12,106 nt of DNA from Puniceicoccales bacterium (GTDB taxonomy: Bacteria; Verrucomicrobiota; Verrucomicrobiia; Opitutales; LL51), in contig JAIRXD010000058.1 in assembly GCA_031268545.1 (NCBI GenBank), forward strand, positions 1-12,106. The letters run 5' to 3'. Of the stretch, positions 1 through 6,067 are shown piece by piece. Numbering within the stretch: position 1 is the first letter of the stretch; each line of letters opens with the position of its first letter. Under the pieces are notes generated by a model. The model was not told the origin of the DNA. It did no database searches and worked only from the letters and a program-made list of their open reading frames with translations. The position numbers and the translations under genes are program-made.

Positions 1-1189
1 TTACAGTTAAGAAGATAGCGCCGGCCAAAGTGAGTCGTGTCATCACAAAATCCAAAAATTCTGCCGTTGCTGGCCCGGGACGAATTCCGAGAATATAACC
101 ACTATTTCTCTTCAAATCATCGGCCACCTGGGTTGGTTTAAACATGATTGAGACCCAGAAGTAGCTGAAAACCAATATCAATGTACCATATATGGCATAA
201 TATACATAGGAGCCGTGGGATAAAATATAGGCTAGTTTTTGAAAAAACGAAATTCCGGTAGCACCGCCGATGTAGGCAAGTACTTGCTGCGGAAACATTA
301 ATATTGTACTTGCAAATATGACTGGCATAACTCCGGCATAGTTGACCTTTAGTGGCAAAACTGATGCCTGCCCGCCCATAACCTTCCTACCAATGACCTG
401 TTTAGCGTATTGTATTGGAATTTTTCTGACTGCCTGGGTGACCGCCACCATGCTGCTGACCACAATGAGAAGTAAAATCGTCATCATGATTAACTGAGGA
501 ACTCCAAGAATGGAACTTTCGGTGCCAAGTGGACTGTAAAGCATTTCAAATAAACGAGATACAGCCTTTGGCAGGGAAGATAAAATACCAACAGTTATCA
601 GTATGGAAATACCGTTTCCTATACCAAATTGAGTAATCCTTTCGCCAAACCAGGTTAAAATCATCGTACCTGCGGTTAAAAATATGGTCGACGTCGCAAA
701 AAACACACCACGATGCATTACAACTATATCGCCATAGATCTCTTTATCGAAACCGACGAATAATTTTTCCGGATAATTTGCCAATGCAAGGACCAAAAGC
801 ATGCCCTGGATTAGGCAAATTAACACCGATAAATATCTAGTATATTGAGCTATTTTTTGTCGTCCACCATGTTCTCTTTGAATTCTGGCAAGGCTAGGTG
901 CCACAGCGGTAAGGAGTTGAAGAATTATGGATGCGCTTATATATGGCATGACGCCTAGGCCAAAAATCGCTCCTTTTAAAAAAGCGCCGCCGGTGAACAT
1001 ATCGTATAAACCGACCAATCCTCCGGAAGCGCTACGTTGGGCTAGAAAAAAATCACATAATGGCTTGGGATCCAACCCCGGAAGTGGGATACTAGCGCCA
1101 ATTCTGGCAACAAAAATCACGGATAAAGTAAAGATTATTTTCTTTCTCAGTTCTGGAATTTTGATACAATTTATGAACGCTAAAAACAT
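1..1189 (-). CDS. secY: Protein translocase subunit SecY (partial, C-terminus outside window)
   Basis: SecY is the membrane channel of the SecYEG translocon; it moves unfolded proteins across, and inserts them into, the cytoplasmic membrane. I translated 396 residues by hand from the ATG at 1189 to the window edge without an internal stop. An in-frame TAG lies directly before this ATG, so the start cannot be further upstream. Seen in order: N-terminal amphipathic IPELRKK (11-17), TM1, the plug region with YDMFTGGAF (62-70), GVMPYISASII (79-89) in TM2, FGERITQFGIGNGISI (181-196) around TM4-5, the cytoplasmic loop YAKQVIGRKV (261-270) followed by LPLKVNYAGVMP (278-289), and GIRPG (368-372), which holds the conserved loop arginine important for SecA and ribosome coupling. 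The final transmembrane helices lie beyond base 1. The gene follows rplO by 14 bases, with no visible Shine-Dalgarno sequence. Its place after L15 is the usual spc-operon order. Confidence 0.97.
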   Translation of the reverse strand, partial: MFLAFINCIKIPELRKKIIFTLSVIFVARIGASIPLPGLDPKPLCDFFLAQRSASGGLVGLYDMFTGGAFLKGAIFGLGVMPYISASIILQLLTAVAPSLARIQREHGGRQKIAQYTRYLSVLICLIQGMLLVLALANYPEKLFVGFDKEIYGDIVVMHRGVFFATSTIFLTAGTMILTWFGERITQFGIGNGISILITVGILSSLPKAVSRLFEMLYSPLGTESSILGVPQLIMMTILLLIVVSSMVAVTQAVRKIPIQYAKQVIGRKVMGGQASVLPLKVNYAGVMPVIFASTILMFPQQVLAYIGGATGISFFQKLAYILSHGSYVYYAIYGTLILVFSYFWVSIMFKPTQVADDLKRNSGYILGIRPGPATAEFLDFVMTRLTLAGAIFLTV

Positions 1190-1203
1190 CTAATAATACC
1201 CAT

Positions 1204-1659
1204 TTAATTTTCAATATCCACATCAGAACTTAGCCTAATTACTACTCCTCCGGCAGCCAGAATCTTTTTCTCTGCTTTTGCAGAAAAAAAATCGGCCTTT
1301 AGGGTGATTTTTCTGTTAAGTTCCCCTGTACCAAGTACTTTTACAATAGCATTTGATTTATTTACAAGCCCGTATTTGAACAATATTGCCTTGCTGATCA
1401 CATCCTCGGAAATCCGTGACAGATCCGCAATATTCACAATGGCGATGTTTGTTTTGAATAAAAAATTCTTAAATCCGCGTTTCGGCAGCCTTCTATAATA
1501 GGGAATTCCACAACAACAAGGTGCCGGTGAATAGCCAGATCTTGCCTTTCCTCCTTTATGACCGCGACCGCTGGTCCCTCCTCTTCCACTGCTGTCACCA
1601 CGCCCCCTCCTGCGAGTGTGATCACTATTTCCAATTTTAACTAAATTATGCAATTTCAT
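1204..1659 (-). CDS. rplO: 50S ribosomal protein L15
   Basis: L15 is a large-subunit protein that binds 23S rRNA and assembles late. The protein has 151 residues from the ATG at 1659, close to the usual 145-150. A GTG codon directly before it would add one residue. The N-terminus shows the basic glycine-rich tail typical of L15 (RRRGRGDSSGRGGTSGRGHK, residues 17-36), then YRRLPKRGF (55-63) and the globular C-terminal domain with the segment AAGGVVIRL. The loop normally reading like GFEGGQMPLYRR is here APCCCGIPYYRR (46-57), with three cysteines and about two fewer residues. The reading frame stays open and no other frame restores the motif, so this looks like real divergence. rpsE ends 17 bases upstream. 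No rpmD (L30) lies between, although that gene occupies this place in many bacteria. The leader is AT-rich without a Shine-Dalgarno sequence. Confidence 0.97.
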   Translation of the reverse strand: MKLHNLVKIGNSDHTRRRGRGDSSGRGGTSGRGHKGGKARSGYSPAPCCCGIPYYRRLPKRGFKNFLFKTNIAIVNIADLSRISEDVISKAILFKYGLVNKSNAIVKVLGTGELNRKITLKADFFSAKAEKKILAAGGVVIRLSSDVDIEN

Positions 1660-1676
1660 CACTATAAAATAATAAA

Positions 1677-2243
1677 TTAATTCCCATTATTTGCACTGCG
1701 CATAGCCATAACTTCCTCTCGGGTCCTGAGTTGCGAAAGCGCATCCAGAGTTGCCCTGACCATTGCAAAGGGATTATTTGATCCCATGGATTTTGCAAGT
1801 ATATCTGTTACTCCAAGGACTTCCAGAACGGCACGCACGCCACCACCGGCTATAATTCCAGTTCCAGGAGTTGCCGGTCGCAGCAAAACTCTGCCTCCAT
1901 CTGCAACGCCCACAGCGATATGCGGAACGGTTGAATTACTAATTGAATAGGATCTTATATTTTTTTTAGCCTGATCAATAGCTTTCCGGACGGCATCTGG
2001 TGTTTCTTTTGCTTTTCCAACTCCAATGCCGACACGACCAGCCTTATCACCAACCACCGCCAGCGCAGAAAACCCAAACCTACGGCCACCTTTAACTACT
2101 TTCGCGCAACGATTTATGCGTACAACTTTATCGACAAACCTGTTTTCTGGATTTTCGCGATCTTTATTATCCAGGCCATCCCTCGATCTCCTTCTGCCAC
2201 GAAAATCGCCGCCACCTCTAAAAAAACCTCTATCACTGCTCAT
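1677..2243 (-). CDS. rpsE: 30S ribosomal protein S5
   Basis: S5 is a small-subunit protein near the mRNA entry and decoding region; in well-studied bacteria it affects accuracy and mRNA unwinding. The protein has 188 residues, somewhat longer than the common 165-170 because of an N-terminal tail rich in Arg, Gly and Asp (about residues 5-35). The S5 N-terminal double-stranded-RNA-binding-like domain follows (ENRFVDKVVRINRCAKVVKGG, about 32-52, then RRFGFSALAVVGD and GRVGIGVGKAKE). The C-terminal domain carries HIAVGVADGGRVLLRPATPG and GTGIIAGGGVRAVLEVLGV. The gene starts 6 bases after rplR and has no clear Shine-Dalgarno sequence, so it probably relies on coupling to rplR translation. Family assignment is certain. 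Confidence 0.98.
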   Translation of the reverse strand: MSSDRGFFRGGGDFRGRRRSRDGLDNKDRENPENRFVDKVVRINRCAKVVKGGRRFGFSALAVVGDKAGRVGIGVGKAKETPDAVRKAIDQAKKNIRSYSISNSTVPHIAVGVADGGRVLLRPATPGTGIIAGGGVRAVLEVLGVTDILAKSMGSNNPFAMVRATLDALSQLRTREEVMAMRSANNGN

Positions 2244-2249
2244 AATATA

Positions 2250-2612
2250 CTAAAAACTTAATCCAGAATCCCTTACGGCATTCACAAAGGATGCGACCAC
2301 GCCATGAAATTTTCTTGTGCCGCGATCAAACACAACCTGTTTGACTCCACAGGATAGGACATGTTTTCCAAATTCAGTCCCAAATTTGCCAGCTCCACTA
2401 ACATTTGGTCTAATATTTTCATTCTTCAATGTCGGCGATATGGTGGACAATGCAGCAATGGTCAAGCCAGCATCGTCATTTATGCACTGGGCATACAAAT
2501 GCTTAGCACTAAAATGAACAGACAATCTCGGCCTGTTATCGGTACCATGAATTCGCCGCCTAACTCTCAATCTACGTCTTTCCTGAGATTTTTTTTTATT
2601 TTTGTAATTCAT
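2250..2612 (-). CDS. rplR: 50S ribosomal protein L18
   Basis: L18 binds 5S rRNA together with L5 and helps place it in the central protuberance of the large subunit. At 120 residues it has the normal length. The basic N-terminus (KNKKKSQERRRLRVRRRI, about residues 4-21) precedes the conserved RPRLSVHFSAKHLYAQCIND. The C-terminal half carries VKQVVFDRGTRKFHGVVASF and ends NAVRDSGLSF, which matches the family pattern of VVFDRGG..YHGRV followed by a terminal aromatic residue. The start lies 12 bases after the rplF stop, with a weak AGGG about 12 bases upstream of the ATG. Confidence 0.97.
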   Translation of the reverse strand: MNYKNKKKSQERRRLRVRRRIHGTDNRPRLSVHFSAKHLYAQCINDDAGLTIAALSTISPTLKNENIRPNVSGAGKFGTEFGKHVLSCGVKQVVFDRGTRKFHGVVASFVNAVRDSGLSF

Positions 2613-2624
2613 AAATAAAATACC

Positions 2625-3164
2625 CTAAGATGCCTTTTTGCCTTCTTTTCTTCTAACATATTCACCAACAATCCTAACCCCTTTTCCCTTATAGGGTTCC
2701 ACCGGATAGAAGTGTTTTATATCAGCGGCTACCTGGCCAACCATATGTTTATCCGGACCCTCGACCAAAATTTTCGTATTTTCTTGAACAACAATTTTTA
2801 TTCCATCTGGTATTTTATAACGTATTGGATGCGAATAACCTAGCGACAGGTCCAGTAGATTGCCAGAAATGATCGCTTTGAATCCAACTCCATTTATTTC
2901 AAGATTTTTTGAAAAACATTTCTGAACGCCGGCTACCATCGCATTTATAATCGATCTTGTGGTACCATACATGGCCGCCGAATGGGGATCACTATTATCC
3001 CTACGTGATACAGAAATAATTCCATCGGAGATACTTATGATGACAGATGGATCGAATTTCTTTCTAAGCTTTCCGCAGGGCCCATTTACAATTACCACAT
3101 TATCATCAAGGGTAACCGTAACAGATCCAGGTATTTCTATGGGCAATTTTCCGATTCTACTCAT
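2625..3164 (-). CDS. rplF: 50S ribosomal protein L6
   Basis: L6 is a two-domain large-subunit protein near the factor-binding site, next to the sarcin-ricin loop where EF-G acts. The protein has 179 residues, a typical length. The N-terminus MSRIGKLPIEIP is diagnostic, and the first L6 fold follows with NGPCGKLRKKF. The second fold contains LEINGVGFKA and LDLSLGYSHPI, then the signature VEGPDKHMVGQVAADI, and the C-terminus ends PYKGKGVRIVGEYVRRKEGKKAS. The start is fixed by an AGGAG sequence 8 bases upstream. As read here the gene overlaps the rpsH stop by 8 bases. If the proposed rpsH frameshift is corrected, the overlap becomes an 11-base gap. Confidence 0.98.
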   Translation of the reverse strand: MSRIGKLPIEIPGSVTVTLDDNVVIVNGPCGKLRKKFDPSVIISISDGIISVSRRDNSDPHSAAMYGTTRSIINAMVAGVQKCFSKNLEINGVGFKAIISGNLLDLSLGYSHPIRYKIPDGIKIVVQENTKILVEGPDKHMVGQVAADIKHFYPVEPYKGKGVRIVGEYVRRKEGKKAS

Positions 3165-3564
3165 AACATATTCTCCTACCAGACTTTACACAACAATTCA
3201 CGGCCACATTCATTCTGGTCGCATCGCGACTGGACATCACTCCTTTTGAAGTAGTAAGAATAGATAATCCGAGTCCACTTATGACCGGAGGTATGGATTT
3301 TGCACCAAAATAAATCCTACAGCCAGGTTTACTGAAACGAATAAGTTTAATTATTGCAGGTTTATCGTTGACATATTTAATGCAAATTTTCAACAATGGA
3401 AAATTTCCTTCGGTGGTAATTTTAAAATAATCGGCAATATAGCCATTAGCTTTCAATATAAAAGCTATGGATTCTCTCATTTTAGAAAACGAAAGCACGC
3501 AAACTTCTTTGCCAGCGAAGCTTGCATTTCTTATAGTGGTTAAAAAATTTCCTACAGTATCCAT
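3157..3564 (-). CDS. rpsH: 30S ribosomal protein S8, C-terminus apparently frameshifted
   Basis: S8 binds helix 21 of 16S rRNA and is an early assembly protein; in E. coli it also represses the spc operon. The open frame gives 135 residues. Residues 1-120 are clearly S8: GNFLTTIRNASFAGKE, FSKMRESIAFILKANGYI, KPGCRIYFGAKSIPPV and GLGLSILTTSKGVMSSRDA. After Asn-Val (119-120) the usual ending (GGE.LC.VW) is absent, and the frame continues with an unrelated tail ending SGRRICYE. The other frame, entered by adding one base near 3201, reads GELLCKVW followed by TAG at 3176-3178, exactly the expected S8 end at about 129 residues. The gene therefore carries either a real one-base deletion or a sequence error. 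rpsN ends 16 bases upstream; rplF follows. Confidence 0.93.
   Translation of the reverse strand: MDTVGNFLTTIRNASFAGKEVCVLSFSKMRESIAFILKANGYIADYFKITTEGNFPLLKICIKYVNDKPAIIKLIRFSKPGCRIYFGAKSIPPVISGLGLSILTTSKGVMSSRDATRMNVAVNCCVKSGRRICYE
3173..3177 (-). promoter_or_regulatory. Shine-Dalgarno sequence for rplF
   Basis: AGGAG on the minus strand, with 8 bases between it and the rplF ATG at 3164. It lies inside the current rpsH reading frame. In the alternative frame it directly overlaps the TAG stop at 3176-3178, the ordinary stop/SD arrangement seen at other joints in this operon (for example rpmC to rpsQ). Confidence 0.7.
3199..3206 (-). other. rpsH: Probable one-base frameshift site in rpsH
   Basis: The minus-strand sequence here reads TGGCCGTG. 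With one extra G before the final GTG, the downstream codons become GGT GAA TTG TTG TGT AAA GTC TGG TAG, encoding the conserved S8 C-terminus and a stop. Without it the frame runs on for 14 unrelated codons into the rplF start. The exact missing base cannot be placed more closely than this short GC stretch. Confidence 0.8.
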
Positions 3565-3580
3565 TGAGTTCTCTATTAAA

Positions 3581-3886
3581 TTACCAAGACGCCTTGACCA
3601 ATCCTGGTATCAACCCAGCCAAAGCAAATTCTCTCAATTTGAGCCTCGATATGCCAAATCTGCGATGAAATGCACGAGGTCTTCCGGTTACGCAACATCT
3701 ATTTCTGATTCGCACCGACGACGAATTTCTTGGAAGCTTGTTAAGTTTATACAAGGTCTCAAAAAATAGACCGTCGCCGACGCTAGGATCGCGAAGTATT
3801 TTTTTATATTCTTTTCTTTTCTCAATAAACTTCGCAGCGAGAATCATTCTTTTTTCGTTTCTTTTTATTACTGAAGTTTTTGCCAT
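3581..3886 (-). CDS. rpsN: 30S ribosomal protein S14, long zinc-free form
   Basis: S14 lies in the 30S head near the aminoacyl-tRNA site and contacts S3 and S10. The protein has 101 residues, matching the long form rather than the short 61-residue zinc-ribbon form. The N-terminus [13 protein letters not shown] and the C-terminal [20 protein letters not shown] (61-80) with PGLVKASW at the end are diagnostic. Cys64 and Cys65 are adjacent, and the paired CxxC motifs of the zinc-binding form are absent. The gene sits between rplE (6 bases upstream) and rpsH, the standard spc position. From memory of chlamydial gene order this gene is outside the cluster there, which argues for a different PVC lineage. 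I see no Shine-Dalgarno sequence before the ATG. Confidence 0.98.
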   Translation of the reverse strand: MAKTSVIKRNEKRMILAAKFIEKRKEYKKILRDPSVGDGLFFETLYKLNKLPRNSSSVRIRNRCCVTGRPRAFHRRFGISRLKLREFALAGLIPGLVKASW

Positions 3887-3892
3887 AGACTA

Positions 3893-4459
3893 TTAAGTGC
3901 TAATTTTTTTCTTGAAAGGCATACCTAACATCTGAAGAAGATCGCGCCCTTCGTCATCAGTTTTTGCCGTGGTGATGAATGATATATCCATTCCTATAGT
4001 TTTTTTCTCGCGGTCAACACTAATTTCAGGAAATATTGTATGGTCTGTCACTCCAATCGTGTAATTGCCGCGGCCATCCATTTTGCTTGAAACGCCACGA
4101 AAATCTCTAACGATTGGGAGAGCGATACATGTGAATCGCAGAAAAAAATCATACATGACATTGCCGCGCAGTGTAGCCTTTACACCATTCGGCATCCCCT
4201 TCCTGAGCTTGAAATTAGAAATACTTTTTTTCGCAGCGATCACCACTGGTTTTTGGCCAGTTATCAATCCTATATCTCTCGTAAGGTCTTCAATATAAGA
4301 CTTATCACAGCTCGAACTTATTGCAGAATTTACTACAATTTTTTCAAGTTTTGGCACATCATGACGATTGCGATATCCCCGAACTTTTTCAAGCTCCGGA
4401 ACAACTGACCTAAGATATAAATCCTTCAATGTAGATTTAGTTTTTATAACCATAACCAT
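3893..4459 (-). CDS. rplE: 50S ribosomal protein L5
   Basis: L5 binds 5S rRNA and forms the A-site finger / P-site tRNA contact in the central protuberance. From the ATG at 4459 the protein has 188 residues; the family average is about 180. Conserved segments are VPKLEKIVVN, LITGQKPVVIAAKKSISNFKLRKG, KATLRGNVMYDFFLRF, PIVRDFRGVSSKMDGRGNY, IGVTDHTIFPEI and the terminal TTAKTDDEGRDLLQMLGMPF. The start is uncertain: TTG at 4465, ATG at 4459 and ATG at 4453 are all in frame within a small ATGGTT repeat, and no Shine-Dalgarno sequence distinguishes them. I chose the first ATG. rplX ends 26 bases upstream of it. Confidence 0.96.
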   Translation of the reverse strand: MVMVIKTKSTLKDLYLRSVVPELEKVRGYRNRHDVPKLEKIVVNSAISSSCDKSYIEDLTRDIGLITGQKPVVIAAKKSISNFKLRKGMPNGVKATLRGNVMYDFFLRFTCIALPIVRDFRGVSSKMDGRGNYTIGVTDHTIFPEISVDREKKTIGMDISFITTAKTDDEGRDLLQMLGMPFKKKIST

Positions 4460-4485
4460 TACCAATGCAACAACATATTATTCTA

Positions 4486-4740
4486 TTAAACGGCCTTTAT
4501 CCGTTTTGAGTCGTATTTCGAAGCCAACATGACATTAGAATAGTGAATTGATGACTCCATTTTAATTTCACCACCTTCTGGATTGGATTGGCTTTTCTTT
4601 ACAAATTGTTTTCGCAATGCAACCCCTTCTATTACAACACGGCAAGAATTTCGAAGAACACTAATTATCTTACCACGCCCACCTTTATTAGCTCCCGAAA
4701 TAACAACCACATCATCACCTTTTTTTATTGAATATTTCAT
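4486..4740 (-). CDS. rplX: 50S ribosomal protein L24 (short form)
   Basis: L24 is an assembly initiator that binds the 5' domain of 23S rRNA near the exit tunnel. The protein has 84 residues. It shows the KOW motif ([20 protein letters not shown], about 6-25), [17 protein letters not shown], and the [19 protein letters not shown] stretch with the conserved SNV. It ends soon after, at [11 protein letters not shown], about 20 residues before the end of the E. coli protein (104 residues), so the usual C-terminal extension is missing. I checked the other frames downstream and found no extension, so this looks like a natural short form. The ATG overlaps the rplN stop as ATGA, implying translational coupling, and has a strong Shine-Dalgarno sequence. 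Confidence 0.97.
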   Translation of the reverse strand: MKYSIKKGDDVVVISGANKGGRGKIISVLRNSCRVVIEGVALRKQFVKKSQSNPEGGEIKMESSIHYSNVMLASKYDSKRIKAV

Positions 4741-5102
4741 ATTACCTCCGGAGATAATGATACTATTTTCATGAAATTTTTTTGCCTCAATTCACGAGCC
4801 ACTGGACCAAAAATTCTAGTTCCGGATGGATTATTTTTATCATCTATTATCACACACGCATTGCTATCAAACCGCAAATAGCTACCATCTTCCCTCCTTA
4901 TCGGATAGGCTGTCCTGACTATAACCGCTTTGACCACAGTACCTTTTTTTACAGATGCCTCCGGTATACTATTTTTTATGGTTACGACAATGATATCGCC
5001 AACCGAGGCTGTTCTCTTATTTTGGCCGAGACGTCTAATCATCATTGCTTTTTTCGCCCCGGTATTATCCGCTACATTTAATATGCTCTGTTGCTGCAAC
5101 AT
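4737..5102 (-). CDS. rplN: 50S ribosomal protein L14
   Basis: L14 is a beta-barrel protein of the large subunit at the subunit interface, where it contributes to bridges with 16S rRNA. At 121 residues it has nearly the universal length (122-123). Conserved parts are the N-terminal [48 protein letters not shown] and [19 protein letters not shown], then [13 protein letters not shown] and the terminal [10 protein letters not shown]. The start is supported by a GGAGG six bases upstream. The stop TGA overlaps the rplX ATG. rpsQ ends 21 bases upstream. Confidence 0.99.
   Translation of the reverse strand: MLQQQSILNVADNTGAKKAMMIRRLGQNKRTASVGDIIVVTIKNSIPEASVKKGTVVKAVIVRTAYPIRREDGSYLRFDSNACVIIDDKNNPSGTRIFGPVARELRQKNFMKIVSLSPEVI
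4745..4749 (-). promoter_or_regulatory. Shine-Dalgarno sequence for rplX
   Basis: GGAGG (extended to GGAGGT) four bases before the rplX ATG at 4740, inside the last codons of rplN. With the ATGA overlap it fixes the rplX start and supports coupled reinitiation. Confidence 0.8.
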
Positions 5103-5108
5103 ATAAAA

Positions 5109-5113
5109 CCTCC
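5109..5113 (-). promoter_or_regulatory. Shine-Dalgarno sequence for rplN
   Basis: GGAGG six bases before the rplN ATG at 5102, in the 21-base gap after rpsQ. It is one of the strongest ribosome binding sites in the window. Confidence 0.8.
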
Positions 5114-5123
5114 ATTACATTTA

Positions 5124-5402
5124 TTACAAAACTGGTGCCTTTTTTACCGTGCCCACAAATCGCCAGCGTTTCAATTTACTCAATGGCCGCGTCTCTATTA
5201 TTTCAATCTCGTCGCCCAACGAACATTCATTGTTCTGATCATGAACATATACCAACGTTCTTCGCCTAATCTCTTTTCTATAAAGAACATGAGGCACTTT
5301 ATAGGAATAAGAAACTTTGATGGTTTTATCGCCACAGCGTCCGGTCACAATTCCAACCAATCTTTTTCTTGCATTTTTTCTACTATTACAGCCCTCTGAC
5401 AT
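5124..5402 (-). CDS. rpsQ: 30S ribosomal protein S17
   Basis: S17 is an OB-fold protein that binds the 5' domain of 16S rRNA early in assembly. The protein has 92 residues; the family is usually 80-90. Conserved segments are RKRLVGIVTGRCGDKTIKV (about 13-31), HVLYRKEIRRRTLVYVHDQNN and the signature GDEIEIIETRPLSKLKRWR. A short lysine-containing tail follows. An AGGA motif 8 bases before the ATG overlaps the stop of rpmC, which ends 9 bases upstream. Confidence 0.98.
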   Translation of the reverse strand: MSEGCNSRKNARKRLVGIVTGRCGDKTIKVSYSYKVPHVLYRKEIRRRTLVYVHDQNNECSLGDEIEIIETRPLSKLKRWRFVGTVKKAPVL

Positions 5403-5411
5403 ACTACAATC

Positions 5412-5627
5412 CTAACATGTTAGTATTTGATGAGACTTGCAAGCCTTTTGTCTCAAAAAAGTTTCAATTTTAGCAATTTCTTTTCGTGTTTTTGTGATAG
5501 AAGCAGAATTTTCTAACTGAGACGACGATTTTTTCAACCGCAATTGGAATAATTCAGCGTGTACATCAGTCAATTTTTTTTTCAATTCATCAACTGAAAA
5601 TTCGCTATAACTAACATTATCAGTCAT
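5412..5627 (-). CDS. rpmC: 50S ribosomal protein L29
   Basis: L29 is a small helical-hairpin protein beside the exit tunnel, part of the docking site for nascent-chain factors such as SRP and trigger factor in studied bacteria. The protein has 71 residues. The core [43 protein letters not shown] matches the family pattern of two helices joined by a turn, with the RKEIAKI signature. The tail [11 protein letters not shown] is not conserved. The ATG overlaps the rplP stop (ATGA), and a perfect GGAGG lies seven bases upstream, so the two genes are probably translationally coupled. Confidence 0.95.
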   Translation of the reverse strand: MTDNVSYSEFSVDELKKKLTDVHAELFQLRLKKSSSQLENSASITKTRKEIAKIETFLRQKACKSHQILTC

Positions 5628-6055
5628 TTATATTCCTCCAAGCTTTCACGACTGATGAATCGACAATGAATCGGCAATTTGCAATCAGCCAGCCTAAATG
5701 CTTCGCGCGCTAATGTTAACGAAACACCTGCTAGTTCAAACAATATTACTCCAGGTTTGACCGCAGATGCCCAATATTCAACGGCACCTTTTCCTTTACC
5801 CATGCGAGTTTCGGCCGGTTTTTTAGTTATCGGTTTGTGCGGGAAAACCCTAACCCACAATTTGCCTTTTCTTTTTAGATGACGAGATATGGAAATACGT
5901 GCTGCTTCTATTTGGGATGCAGTCATACTACAGCGTTCGAGAGCCTGAATTCCAAAATCTCCAAAGGCCAAAGAATCACCACCTTTGGCAACTCCACGAT
6001 TTCTACCTTTTTGTACCTTTCTGTATTTAGTCCTTGCTGGGGATAACTTGCTCAT
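5624..6055 (-). CDS. rplP: 50S ribosomal protein L16
   Basis: L16 binds between helices 38 and 89 of 23S rRNA and shapes the aminoacyl-tRNA corridor and peptidyl transferase region. The protein has 143 residues (E. coli 136), with a slightly extended N-terminus, [18 protein letters not shown]. Conserved parts are [23 protein letters not shown] and [32 protein letters not shown]. Arg84 aligns with the arginine hydroxylated by YcfD in E. coli; no such enzyme is in this window. The C-terminal [23 protein letters not shown] is also typical. rpsC ends 12 bases upstream; an AGGA lies almost against the ATG, which is unusually close for a Shine-Dalgarno sequence. Confidence 0.98.
   Translation of the reverse strand: MSKLSPARTKYRKVQKGRNRGVAKGGDSLAFGDFGIQALERCSMTASQIEAARISISRHLKRKGKLWVRVFPHKPITKKPAETRMGKGKGAVEYWASAVKPGVILFELAGVSLTLAREAFRLADCKLPIHCRFISRESLEEYK
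5635..5639 (-). promoter_or_regulatory. Shine-Dalgarno sequence for rpmC
   Basis: GGAGG seven bases before the rpmC ATG at 5627, inside the last codons of rplP. It fixes the L29 start. Confidence 0.8.
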
Positions 6056-6067
6056 TTCCTATAATTT

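Noticed and set aside
927..1193. 88-codon plus-strand frame at the secY 5' end
   Set aside because: The minus-strand frame translates into clear SecY motifs through this stretch, so the plus-strand frame is a shadow.
5091..5399. 102-codon plus-strand frame antisense to rpsQ
   Set aside because: It is entirely covered by the S17 gene and reads as a random composition protein; no support for expression.
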